6,549 nt of DNA from Peptococcaceae bacterium. Its GTDB lineage: Bacteria > Bacillota > Dehalobacteriia > UBA4068 > UBA4997. The position numbers and the translations under genes were made by a program. The notes under the pieces are model-generated. The model had not been told where the DNA came from. It saw only the letters and a program-made list of their open reading frames with translations, and made no database searches. Shown here one piece after another: positions 1 to 5,440 of this stretch. The DNA lies in contig JAHZFN010000093.1 of assembly GCA_019421315.1 (NCBI GenBank), positions 1 through 6,549 of the forward strand, written 5' to 3'. Position 1 is the first letter of the stretch, and the number at the start of each line of letters is the position of its first letter.

Positions 1-93
1 AGTATTTTTTAATTATCTCCCCGCATTGTTTGGGTAGAAGATAATATAAAAATATATTTTATATTTTTTATATTTGATGAGGAGGAATATATT

Positions 94-1521
94 ATGTCTA
101 ACATCGATTGGAAACAGATTCAAGATTGGGACAAAAAGTATATCTTGAAAGCATTATTTGCAGAAGATGAATACGCACCTATGTTCATCGAACATACCGA
201 AGGTGACTATCTTGTTGATAAAGATGGTACCAAATGGTTGGATTTCTGCAACCAACTGTACTGCGTAAATGCAGGTCAAAAAGTTCCCGAAGTTCAGGAA
301 GCTATCAGAGAAGCTACCGAACGTTACGGTTTCGTTTGGGACGAATATGCAACAGACTACAAAGCTGAAGCTGCAAAATTGTTAATCGAAGACGTTATCA
401 ACGCTCATTCCAAACATAAATGGGCTAAAAAAGCTCGTTTCACATTGGGCGGCGGCGACTCCGTAGAAGTTGCTTCCATGCTCGCACGCTTGGTAACAGG
501 CAAATCCTTGATCGCTACTCGTGTATTCGGTTACCATGGTGTTTCCGCCGGTGCTTTGTCCTGCACACGTTTGAACCCATCCCGTAACTCCGAAGCAAGA
601 GCTGACGGTACAACAAAAGCTTTGGCAGGTGCTGACTATCAAGGTACTTTCGCTACTCCCGCTCCTTTCTGTTATCGTTGCCCATTGGGTCATACATATC
701 CTGAATGTAAATGCGCATTGCCCGGCGGTCAGCTGCCTTGCGTAAAACAAACAGAAGACATCATCAGAAACCATGGTGTTGAACGTGTTGCAGCTATCAT
801 CACCGAACCTGCAATGGGTGCCGGCACAATCATGCCTCCGAAAGAATACTTGCCTCAGATCTTCGAAATGAAAAACCGTCTTGGTATCCTCTGGATCTGC
901 GACGAAGTTTTGATGGGCTTCGGTCGTCTGGGTAAATGGTTCGGTCATATGTACTACAGCGATGACATTTATCCCGATTTGATGACAACTGCAAAAGGTT
1001 TGTCCTCTTCTTCCATGCCTATCGGTGCAGTAGTTGTTGGCGAAAAAATCGCAAACTACATGGAAAAAATCCGTTGGAACCACGTTTCCACATTCTCCGG
1101 TCATCCTCTGGGCGTAGCTGCTGTATGCGCTAACTTGAAATACTTGCTCAAAAACGATGCTCCCGGCAAATGCGCTGAAGCAGGCGAATACTTCCGTTCC
1201 GAACTCTTGGCTTTGCAAGAAAAACATAAAACTGTTGGTCTCGTAGCAGGTGCCGGTATGTTCTGGCAGGTTGAATTGGTTAAAAACAAAGAAACCAAAG
1301 AAGCTTTCATTCCTGAAGACCGTTTCTATCAATACCAAGGTATGCAAACCATTCCTGTTGGCATCGTTGGCGGCGAATGTGCTAAGAAAAACGTTATCTT
1401 GACAGGTTTCTGTCCTAACACATTGCGTATCGGTGCATCCTGCATGGTTTCCAAAGCTGATATGGATAAAGCTATCGACGCTTTGGATGGTGCATTAACT
1501 GTATTGGATAATCAATGCTAA
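94..1521 (+). CDS. Class III PLP-dependent aminotransferase (taurine-pyruvate / omega-aminotransferase-like)
   Basis: A cytosolic enzyme predicted to move an amino group from an amine or omega-amino acid to a keto acid, using pyridoxal phosphate. The 475-residue length fits class III (ornithine/omega) aminotransferases. Visible landmarks are GYHG at 147-150, ITEPAMGAG around Glu238, CDEV with Asp270 (pairs with the PLP ring nitrogen), TTAKG with Lys301 (Schiff-base lysine), STFSGHP at 332-338 and LRIG with Arg445. The CYRCPLG segment at 193-199 recalls taurine-pyruvate aminotransferases, which is why I favour that branch; beta-alanine, GABA or diamine transaminase remain possible. Two oddities: the phosphate-binding loop reads GGGDSVEVA rather than the usual GSEAxE, and the cysteine cluster is extended. 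The start is fixed by AGGAGG at 80-85, eight bases before the ATG. A weak promoter may lie at 30-58 (TTGGGT, 17 bp, TATATT). Codon use is strongly biased (arginine mostly CGT, serine mostly TCC), suggesting high expression. Family certain; substrate inferred. Confidence 0.9.
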   Translation: MSNIDWKQIQDWDKKYILKALFAEDEYAPMFIEHTEGDYLVDKDGTKWLDFCNQLYCVNAGQKVPEVQEAIREATERYGFVWDEYATDYKAEAAKLLIEDVINAHSKHKWAKKARFTLGGGDSVEVASMLARLVTGKSLIATRVFGYHGVSAGALSCTRLNPSRNSEARADGTTKALAGADYQGTFATPAPFCYRCPLGHTYPECKCALPGGQLPCVKQTEDIIRNHGVERVAAIITEPAMGAGTIMPPKEYLPQIFEMKNRLGILWICDEVLMGFGRLGKWFGHMYYSDDIYPDLMTTAKGLSSSSMPIGAVVVGEKIANYMEKIRWNHVSTFSGHPLGVAAVCANLKYLLKNDAPGKCAEAGEYFRSELLALQEKHKTVGLVAGAGMFWQVELVKNKETKEAFIPEDRFYQYQGMQTIPVGIVGGECAKKNVILTGFCPNTLRIGASCMVSKADMDKAIDALDGALTVLDNQC

Positions 1522-1537
1522 TCATTTAACCTAAAAT

Positions 1538-1581
1538 CAAATCGGGTCAGCCCTAACGGGCTGACTTGGTTTGAGATTTTT
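1538..1581 (+). terminator. Rho-independent terminator of the aminotransferase gene
   Basis: A 16-bp stem (1538-1553 with 1558-1573, including three G-T wobbles) encloses a TAAC loop. Its core is GGGTCAGCCC / GGGCTGACTT, and it is followed by AGATTTTT. It begins 16 bases after the stop codon. This implies that the downstream permease is transcribed mainly from its own promoter. Confidence 0.85.
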
Positions 1582-1754
1582 AATGTTTGCGCCATTTTTA
1601 TGTTATTTGAATCATAATTTATTTTTGTCCGTTCTTTTTCTGCGAATTGTCAGAACATTTGCAAGAATGATAGAAAATTTCTCATGTTTTTCAAATATTG
1701 CTAACATATTAGTAATAAATTTTAATAATGAAGTGGTCAAGCATTATCTGTTCA

Positions 1755-1785
1755 TCAAATATCTTTTTTAGGATGAGATATTTGA
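1755..1785. repeat. Perfect 10-bp inverted repeat, possible operator
   Basis: TCAAATATCT (1755-1764) and AGATATTTGA (1776-1785) are exact inverted copies separated by 11 bases. The symmetry suits a dimeric regulator binding upstream of the permease. The centre (about 1770) would lie near -66 if transcription starts from the 1801-1829 promoter. It is AT-rich, so chance is a real alternative. As RNA it would be a hairpin without a following T-tract, so it is not a terminator. Confidence 0.4.
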
Positions 1786-1800
1786 ATTTGTTTCTGCAGT

Positions 1801-1829
1801 TTGACAGTTAAAGATACAGTACTTTTCAT
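1801..1829 (+). promoter_or_regulatory. Candidate promoter of the permease gene
   Basis: A perfect -35 TTGACA (1801-1806) is followed after 17 bp by TTTCAT (1824-1829), a 4/6 match to the -10 that lacks the most conserved A at the second position. A strong -35 with a poor -10 could mean dependence on an activator, consistent with the inverted repeat just upstream. The alternative is the 1698-1726 pair (TTGCTA, 17 bp, TTTAAT). I cannot choose between them from sequence alone. Confidence 0.35.
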
Positions 1830-1904
1830 TTATGTCGGCTTTTGGCGAACCGACAGTTTAGTTTTGCCCTGTGTCTTGCCTGTTAAACGATGTATTTATA
1901 TTAT

Positions 1905-1909
1905 GGAGG
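1905..1909 (+). promoter_or_regulatory. Ribosome binding site that fixes the permease start
   Basis: GGAGG lies eight bases before the ATG at 1918. The reading frame stays open upstream to 1801, and there is an in-frame ATG at 1903, but that ATG overlaps this Shine-Dalgarno sequence and has none of its own. Starting at 1918 also gives an N-terminus that runs straight into the first transmembrane helix, as expected for the family. Confidence 0.8.
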
Positions 1910-1917
1910 TGCTTTTT

Positions 1918-3369
1918 ATGGCAAATACTAAAAAAATTGGGTTTATCCCATGTGTCGCTACTGCGATCGGTATCGTAGTATCTTCTTCTGCACTTACCTT
2001 GATGGGTGAAGGTTTTGGTGCCGGCGGTACAGCATTCCTGGTTTCCATGGTTATCGCTGCTTTCCTGAACTTATGTGTTGCTTTATCTTTTGCGGAATTA
2101 TCCGGTATTTTACCCGCAGCCGGCGGTATCAACCACTACACTCTTCCTGCCATGGGTTATGGTATGGGTATCTTTGCAGTATTAAACGGTTACTTCGCAG
2201 TATCTATTTTGTCCAACGCAGCTGAATCCTTTGTTGCCGGTGATGTATTGGCTCAATACTTATTCCCCGGTTTGGGTATTGAAGGCTGGATTTGGGGTCT
2301 GATCCTCATGCTGATCCTTGGTGCAATCAACCTGCGTTCTGTTAAATCCTACGCTTATTCCCAGGTATTTTTCACATCTGTAATGGTTGGCTCCATGATC
2401 ATCCTTTCCTTGATCGGTTTGTTTGGTCTCGGCAATGAACCCGCCATCAATCCTCAATGGGGCTTTGATTTGTCCGCAGGCGGCGGTCCATTCCTGCTGC
2501 TTGGTTTCTCTTTCTGGCTGTTCATCGGTTTGGAATTCGTTTGCCCGTTGGCAGAAGAAATCGAAAACCCCAACAAATTCATTCCTCTGGCAATGGTTAC
2601 AGCTCTTTGTGCAATCTTCATCTCCGACACATTGTTCGGTTTCTGTGCATTAAAATACGTTGATATGGAAACATTGTTCAGCGGCGGCACACCTCATGTT
2701 AAAGTTGCATCTGCAGTTCTCGGTCGTCCCGGTGAAATCTGGATAGGTATCATCTCCCTGATGGCTACCTGCTCCACATTGAACACATTTATTGCTGCCA
2801 TTCCTCGTATGCTCTTCGGTATGTCCCATGAAGGTCAAATGCCTAAAATGTTTGGTAAATTGAACCGTCTCGGTTCTCCTTTCTGGGGTGTAATCCTTGT
2901 TTGGTTCATCACTTCCTTGTTGATCGCTTGCTTCCATGGCAGCGAAGATGCAGTTACTTTGGTTAACGTATTCATCATCTCCGGTTGTATCGGCTGGATG
3001 ATTTGTTACATCATTGCTCACTTGGACGTTTTGATTCTCCGCAAAAAATATCCGGATGTTCACAGATCCTTCAGAGTTCCCGGCGGTTCCGTTCTCCCAG
3101 TTGTTGGTATTTTGGGCTTGCTCTTCGTTATCGTTTATGTATGGCCCGATGGTTGGGACACTATCCTCTGGGGTTGGCCTTCCGAAGGTAAAGAAGCGTT
3201 CTTTGGCGGTTCTGTAATCATTTACATGTTCGCTTTGGCAGTTGTAATCGTTGCAGCAATCTGGTCCGCTTTCTGGGTTAAATGCAAAATGCACAAAGGT
3301 TTCTTTGAAACTGTTCCTCTGGAAAAACTCCGTGCTGACTTGGAAAATTCCGAAATCGGAAATCGGTAA
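1918..3369 (+). CDS. APC-family amino acid/amine permease
   Basis: An integral inner-membrane transporter of 483 residues with about twelve predicted helices (roughly 8-30, 37-60, 81-110, 122-139, 146-172, 190-211, 222-245, 265-295, 322-339, 345-372, 391-409, 431-455). The hallmark of amino acid-polyamine-organocation carriers is present: helix 6 ends in FIGLEFVCPLAEEIENP (203-218), followed by NKFIP. The PRMLFGMSHEGQMP segment (296-309) matches the conserved loop after helix 8. The glycine/serine stretch GIVVSSSALTLMGEG in helix 1 fits the unwound substrate-binding region. Such carriers bring in amino acids or amines by H+ or Na+ symport or by exchange. Its place behind an aminotransferase with matching codon bias suggests that it supplies or exchanges that enzyme's substrate, but the terminator between them argues against a simple operon. 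Substrate specificity cannot be read. The C-terminal tail after 456 is cytosolic and charged. Confidence 0.9.
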   Translation: MANTKKIGFIPCVATAIGIVVSSSALTLMGEGFGAGGTAFLVSMVIAAFLNLCVALSFAELSGILPAAGGINHYTLPAMGYGMGIFAVLNGYFAVSILSNAAESFVAGDVLAQYLFPGLGIEGWIWGLILMLILGAINLRSVKSYAYSQVFFTSVMVGSMIILSLIGLFGLGNEPAINPQWGFDLSAGGGPFLLLGFSFWLFIGLEFVCPLAEEIENPNKFIPLAMVTALCAIFISDTLFGFCALKYVDMETLFSGGTPHVKVASAVLGRPGEIWIGIISLMATCSTLNTFIAAIPRMLFGMSHEGQMPKMFGKLNRLGSPFWGVILVWFITSLLIACFHGSEDAVTLVNVFIISGCIGWMICYIIAHLDVLILRKKYPDVHRSFRVPGGSVLPVVGILGLLFVIVYVWPDGWDTILWGWPSEGKEAFFGGSVIIYMFALAVVIVAAIWSAFWVKCKMHKGFFETVPLEKLRADLENSEIGNR

Positions 3370-3437
3370 ATAATGATTCTCTCATTTACTTAAAATAATT
3401 TGTTATAATCGATTAGCATTGAATAATGACAAATACG

Positions 3438-3470
3438 GCAGGGCATATCGTTTGATATGCCCTGCTTTAT
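3438..3470 (+). terminator. Rho-independent terminator of the permease gene
   Basis: A perfect 12-bp stem (GCAGGGCATATC, 3438-3449, with 3454-3465) and a GTTT loop are followed by TTTATATTT. It begins 68 bases after the stop codon and separates the permease from the YgjV-like gene. Confidence 0.85.
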
Positions 3471-3511
3471 ATTTCACCACTACTCCAAAGCTTTAATTAA
3501 TACAGAAAATA

Positions 3512-3540
3512 TTGACAACAACACCACAAACGCATATTAT
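3512..3540 (+). promoter_or_regulatory. Promoter of the YgjV-like gene
   Basis: Consensus TTGACA (3512-3517), a 17-bp spacer, then TATTAT (3535-3540, 5/6). Transcription would begin near 3547 and give a leader of about 98 bases before the ATG at 3645. The preceding terminator supports an independent transcription unit. Confidence 0.65.
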
Positions 3541-3644
3541 ATTGATATGATTAATTTTTTCAAACATCGCTTTACATAGAAAACAGCCATAAATCGTTTT
3601 TGCTTACTACCCTGTCAATCATCAAGAAACGGAGTGTTTATATT

Positions 3645-4256
3645 ATGACTGTTACAATATTTAATACAGAAGTCAACCTTCTGGCGCAGCTTTTCGGCTT
3701 CATAATGCTTATCTTCGTTGTCATATCCTACAATGTTCATGACAACAAATATTTTGTCTTTATGACATTTGCCTTTTTCTTCTGTGCCTTGGAATCCATA
3801 ACACTTGGTTCCGTAACCAATTTCATCTGCTGCCTTGTTTCAATCTGCCGCAGTCTTTCGGTGCTATATTACCGCAAACGGGATAAGGATATTCCCAAAT
3901 GGCTGCCGCCCTTGCTTATTTTGCCCATATTTGCCATCGGTGTCTGGGCAGTCCTCACCGATAACCCATGGTACCAATTAATGCCGCCTGTGCTTATTAT
4001 CACTTTGACAATTTTGACACTGCAAAAGAGCATTTTCGTCCTGAAAACAGGCAGTATATTCATCGAAAGCGGTCTGATGGTTTTTAACTTCTTCATCGGC
4101 GCCTATGTTGGAGTTATACGTCAGTTAATCGCCGTTATCTCTGTAATTATCGGGCTGATTCGTTACAGCAAAGCATTAAAAATCGGCGAAGCTTCCGATT
4201 ACTTAAATGTCTTTGACAACCATCAAAAATCAACGGAAAACAACGCCGCAAAATAG
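3645..4256 (+). CDS. YgjV-family inner membrane protein, function unknown
   Basis: A 203-residue, very hydrophobic protein with about six predicted helices spread over residues 8-190 and a short polar tail (ending in NHQKSTENNAAK). The opening pattern (LLAQLFGFIMLIFVVISYNVHDNKYFVFM, with its central residues SYNVHDNK) and the next segment (LESITLGSVTNFICCLVSICRSL) follow the layout of the YgjV family: a helix starting Ala-Gln-x-x-Gly-Phe, a short polar turn, a second helix, then Gly-x-x-x-Asn and an Arg. No biochemical role is established for the family, and the context gives no strong clue. The frame is open from 3600, but ATG 3645 is preferred because GGAG (3631-3634) precedes it by ten bases. 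The last codons overlap a small GCCGC/GCGGC hairpin around the stop. Family call is moderately sure; function unknown. Confidence 0.8.
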   Translation: MTVTIFNTEVNLLAQLFGFIMLIFVVISYNVHDNKYFVFMTFAFFFCALESITLGSVTNFICCLVSICRSLSVLYYRKRDKDIPKWLPPLLILPIFAIGVWAVLTDNPWYQLMPPVLIITLTILTLQKSIFVLKTGSIFIESGLMVFNFFIGAYVGVIRQLIAVISVIIGLIRYSKALKIGEASDYLNVFDNHQKSTENNAAK

Positions 4257-4288
4257 CGGCAGTTTTCTGCTCCAAATTAACATATCAG

Positions 4289-4332
4289 CACAAAAACAAG
4301 CGGTTGGCTTTTGCCAACCGCTTGTTTTTGTG
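4289..4332. terminator. Bidirectional terminator between the YgjV-like gene and the tRNAs
   Basis: A perfect 20-bp stem (4289-4308 with 4313-4332) around a TTTT loop. The GC core AAGCGGTTGGC / GCCAACCGCTT is flanked by A5 and T5 tracts, so it can act in both directions. It starts 32 bases after the YgjV-like stop and mainly serves that gene, while also catching read-through from the converging tRNA unit. Confidence 0.85.
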
Positions 4333-4390
4333 TATATAAAGTATTTACTAAATCATAACCTCCATCCAAACCTACAATGCCACCTAAAGA

Positions 4391-4420
4391 AAAAGCACTT
4401 GTCAAAAGACAAGTGCTTTT
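4391..4420 (-). terminator. Terminator of the tRNA-Glu/tRNA-Lys transcript
   Basis: A perfect 13-bp stem AAAAGCACTTGTC (4391-4403) with 4408-4420 around a four-base loop. Read on the minus strand it is followed by a T-rich run (TTTTTCTTT including the stem end), one base beyond the CCA end of tRNA-Glu. Position and polarity fit termination of the tRNA unit. Confidence 0.8.
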
Positions 4421-4421
4421 A

Positions 4422-4498
4422 TGGTGACGCGTAGGGGATTCGAACCCCTGAATGCCAGCGTGAAAGGCTGGTGAGTTCAGCCGCTTCTCCAACGCGCC
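4422..4498 (-). tRNA. tRNA-Glu (anticodon UUC)
   Basis: A complete 77-nt cloverleaf with encoded CCA (4422-4424 complement). Acceptor stem GGCGCGT/ACGCGTC, 3-bp D stem GAG/CTC, anticodon stem CCAGC/GCTGG with loop CTTTCAC (anticodon at 4462-4464), 5-nt variable loop, and T arm AGGGG-TTCGAAT-CCCCT. The discriminator is A. The first acceptor positions include one G-T wobble. It is second in a two-tRNA transcript, three bases after tRNA-Lys. Confidence 0.97.
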
Positions 4499-4501
4499 GA
4501 G

Positions 4502-4577
4502 TGGTGATCCATCGGAGATTCGAACTCCGGACACCCTGATTAAAAGTCAGGTGCTCTACCGACTGAGCTAATGAATC
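4502..4577 (-). tRNA. tRNA-Lys (anticodon UUU)
   Basis: A complete 76-nt cloverleaf with encoded CCA. Acceptor stem GATTCAT/ATGGATC (one T-G wobble), D arm GCTC-AGTCGGTA-GAGC, anticodon stem CCTGA/TCAGG with loop CTTTTAA (anticodon at 4542-4544), and T arm CGGAG-TTCGAAT-CTCCG. It is first in the minus-strand unit, about 30 bases from the -10 box. UUU is the decoder suited to the AAA-rich lysine codons of the neighbouring genes. Confidence 0.97.
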
Positions 4578-4607
4578 ATAATCGCTACATGCTGTCCACA
4601 GGTATAT

Positions 4608-4636
4608 ATTCTACTATAACGGTTGCCTAAAGTCAA
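4608..4636 (-). promoter_or_regulatory. Promoter of the tRNA-Lys/tRNA-Glu unit
   Basis: On the minus strand: TTGACT (complement of 4631-4636), exactly 17 bp, then TAGAAT (complement of 4608-4613). Both boxes match 5/6. The start site would fall near 4601, about 24 bases before the mature tRNA-Lys 5' end, which is typical for tRNA genes. Confidence 0.85.
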
Positions 4637-4850
4637 GGCTTTTTATTAATTTTATTTAATATTTTTTGAATTTTGTTTGAAATTCGGGAAAAATCTCGGA
4701 AAACGGCGATTATTTGTTTTTTCTTTAAGATATTGGACAAATTTTCATAGCAATTTGCCTGTTCGTAGTATATAATATTTAGTAGGTTATTATTCAAATA
4801 TACCGTCGTTTGGCTGATTTTATATTGTTTTTCGGCGGGGCGGCGTATTG
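4637..4850. other. Divergent intergenic region between the tRNA promoter and the VanW gene
   Basis: AT-rich in its first part, then a G/C-rich stretch just before the tandem repeats. I see no gene. A 6-bp inverted repeat GAATTT/AAATTC (4668-4673 with 4680-4685) is probably chance. A perfect -10 hexamer lies at 4771-4776 and is listed separately. Confidence 0.5.
4748..4776 (+). promoter_or_regulatory. Candidate promoter of the VanW-domain gene
   Basis: A perfect TATAAT (4771-4776) has only a 3/6 match TAGCAA (4748-4753) at 17 bp and no extended -10 TG. If used, transcription begins near 4783 and the leader of about 118 bases contains the whole 10-bp tandem repeat block. Confidence 0.4.
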
Positions 4851-4890
4851 CTTGGGAAAGCTTGGGAAAGCTTGGGAAAGCATGGGAAAG
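4851..4890 (+). repeat. Tandem repeat, four 10-bp units, abutting the VanW ribosome binding site
   Basis: Three exact CTTGGGAAAG units (4851-4880) and a fourth with one change, CATGGGAAAG (4881-4890). The end of the last unit supplies part of the Shine-Dalgarno sequence. Ten bases is not a multiple of three, but the repeats lie before the chosen start, so copy-number change would alter leader length, not the protein. Confidence 0.9.
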
Positions 4891-4892
4891 GA
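4887..4892 (+). promoter_or_regulatory. Ribosome binding site of the VanW-domain gene
   Basis: AAAGGA sits eight bases before ATG 4901, followed by an A-rich spacer. The frame is open back to a TTG at 4862, but that start would lie inside the tandem repeats and put 13 charged residues before the signal peptide. ATG 4901 gives a normal signal sequence. Confidence 0.65.
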
Positions 4893-4900
4893 AGAAAAAA

Positions 4901-5440
4901 ATGATTTTAGTCAGAAGAAAAAATTATATCGGTTTGGGTTTGGCAGTTGTTTTGGCGGCGTTTCTGCTTTGCGCGGTTTTTGGCTCTAAAGCCTATGCGG
5001 CGGTTGAGTACAGCCTGATTGTCAATAACGGCGAGACCTCCAATACATATACAATTTCCACCGAAAACGGCAGGGATAACGACGGCTTCCCGATGATTCC
5101 CCTGGGCTGTCTGCGGGACGGCACGGGCGCCGGTTTGGGCTGGTACAACACAGGCTACGGCGCAGTTTTGGTTTGGGGAACGGCGGAAAATCCTGCGGTT
5201 ATGGTTGTCAACTGTTCCCGAATTTATGTTAAAAATGCGGCGGGCGCTTACGAATCTCAGGTTTGGGTCGGCGCCGCCACAACCAAAAACGGCGTTTCAT
5301 ATATCCCGATGAAGCTGGCGCCTTATCTGGGTTTTGAAAAAACGGTGGATACCGAAAATAAAACCATACACTCACGATGGCGAACGCCTGCACTCCCGTT
5401 TCCGCCGACAGCGTTTACGCCGAAGCAAATTCGGCTGTGA
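4901..5440 (+). CDS. Secreted CuAO_N-like domain protein, N-terminal part of a frameshifted VanW gene
   Basis: Residues 1-33 form a signal peptide: basic MILVRRKNY, a hydrophobic core GLGLAVVLAAFLLCAVF, then a cleavage site after AYA. Residues about 35-157 resemble the copper amine oxidase N-terminal (CuAO_N) repeat found in many exported Bacillota proteins: FPMIPLG, GAGLGWYNTGYGAVLVW, GVSYIPMKLAPYLGF, VDTENKTIH. This is an extracytoplasmic structural module; it does not imply oxidase activity. The frame departs from sense after His157 (codon 5369-5371): the remaining tail to the TGA at 5440 is Pro/Arg-rich and matches nothing. The VanW domain continues in another frame from about 5371. With one base restored after 5369-5371, the protein would be about 346 residues and read KTIHLTMANAC across the joint. 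Expression as written would give an exported protein lacking VanW. Confidence 0.75.
   Translation: MILVRRKNYIGLGLAVVLAAFLLCAVFGSKAYAAVEYSLIVNNGETSNTYTISTENGRDNDGFPMIPLGCLRDGTGAGLGWYNTGYGAVLVWGTAENPAVMVVNCSRIYVKNAAGAYESQVWVGAATTKNGVSYIPMKLAPYLGFEKTVDTENKTIHSRWRTPALPFPPTAFTPKQIRL
5363..5379 (+). other. Apparent -1 frameshift (one missing base) joining the two halves of the VanW gene
   Basis: The upstream frame runs through AAA ACC ATA CAC; the downstream frame resumes as CTC ACG ATG GCG. Adding one C within ACACTCACG restores KTIHLTM, the usual last strand of a CuAO_N module. I see no X XXY YYZ slippery heptamer in the upstream frame nearby, so programmed slippage is unlikely. A real mutation or a sequencing/assembly error both fit. 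Confidence 0.75.

Larger units (their letters stand above)
1582..1917. other. Intergenic region upstream of the permease; no convincing gene
   Basis: An AT-rich gap of about 340 bases. The only plus-strand open frame (1571-1771) starts inside the preceding terminator, has no ribosome binding site and encodes a low-complexity Phe/Leu/Ile/Asn-rich peptide, so I reject it. What can be seen: a weak promoter candidate at 1698-1726 (TTGCTA, 17 bp, TTTAAT), a 10-bp inverted repeat at 1755-1785, a perfect TTGACA box at 1801-1806, a 6-bp hairpin TGTCGG/CCGACA (1833-1838 with 1850-1855), and two GACAGTT copies at 1803 and 1852. The permease probably has a leader of about 80-185 bases. I recognise no riboswitch family in it. 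Confidence 0.6.

Noticed and set aside
382..1347. A 321-codon open frame on the minus strand opposite the aminotransferase
   Set aside because: The forward gene has an intact family signature. The antisense frame stays open because of the forward gene's codon bias, and its Cys/Phe/Thr-rich product matches no family I know.
1571..1771. A 66-codon plus-strand frame between the aminotransferase and the permease
   Set aside because: It begins inside the terminator stem, lacks a ribosome binding site and has a low-complexity AT-driven composition.
2650..3294. A 214-codon minus-strand open frame opposite the permease
   Set aside because: Same cause: it mirrors the forward codon bias, yields an Asn/Asp/Gly-rich product, and has no convincing start signals.
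3395..3410. A TATAAT hexamer after the permease stop, possibly driving a short RNA ending at the 3438-3470 terminator
   Set aside because: No acceptable -35 at 16-18 bp, and the region is AT-rich, so chance is likely.
4207..4534. Open frames on both strands over the YgjV-gene end, terminators and tRNAs
   Set aside because: They run through tRNA genes and perfect hairpins; the encoded peptides are translations of structural RNA.
5356..5366. Programmed -1 frameshifting in the A-rich stretch before the VanW joint
   Set aside because: The in-frame codons GAA AAT AAA ACC do not form an X XXY YYZ slippery site, and no stimulatory stem-loop is obvious downstream.
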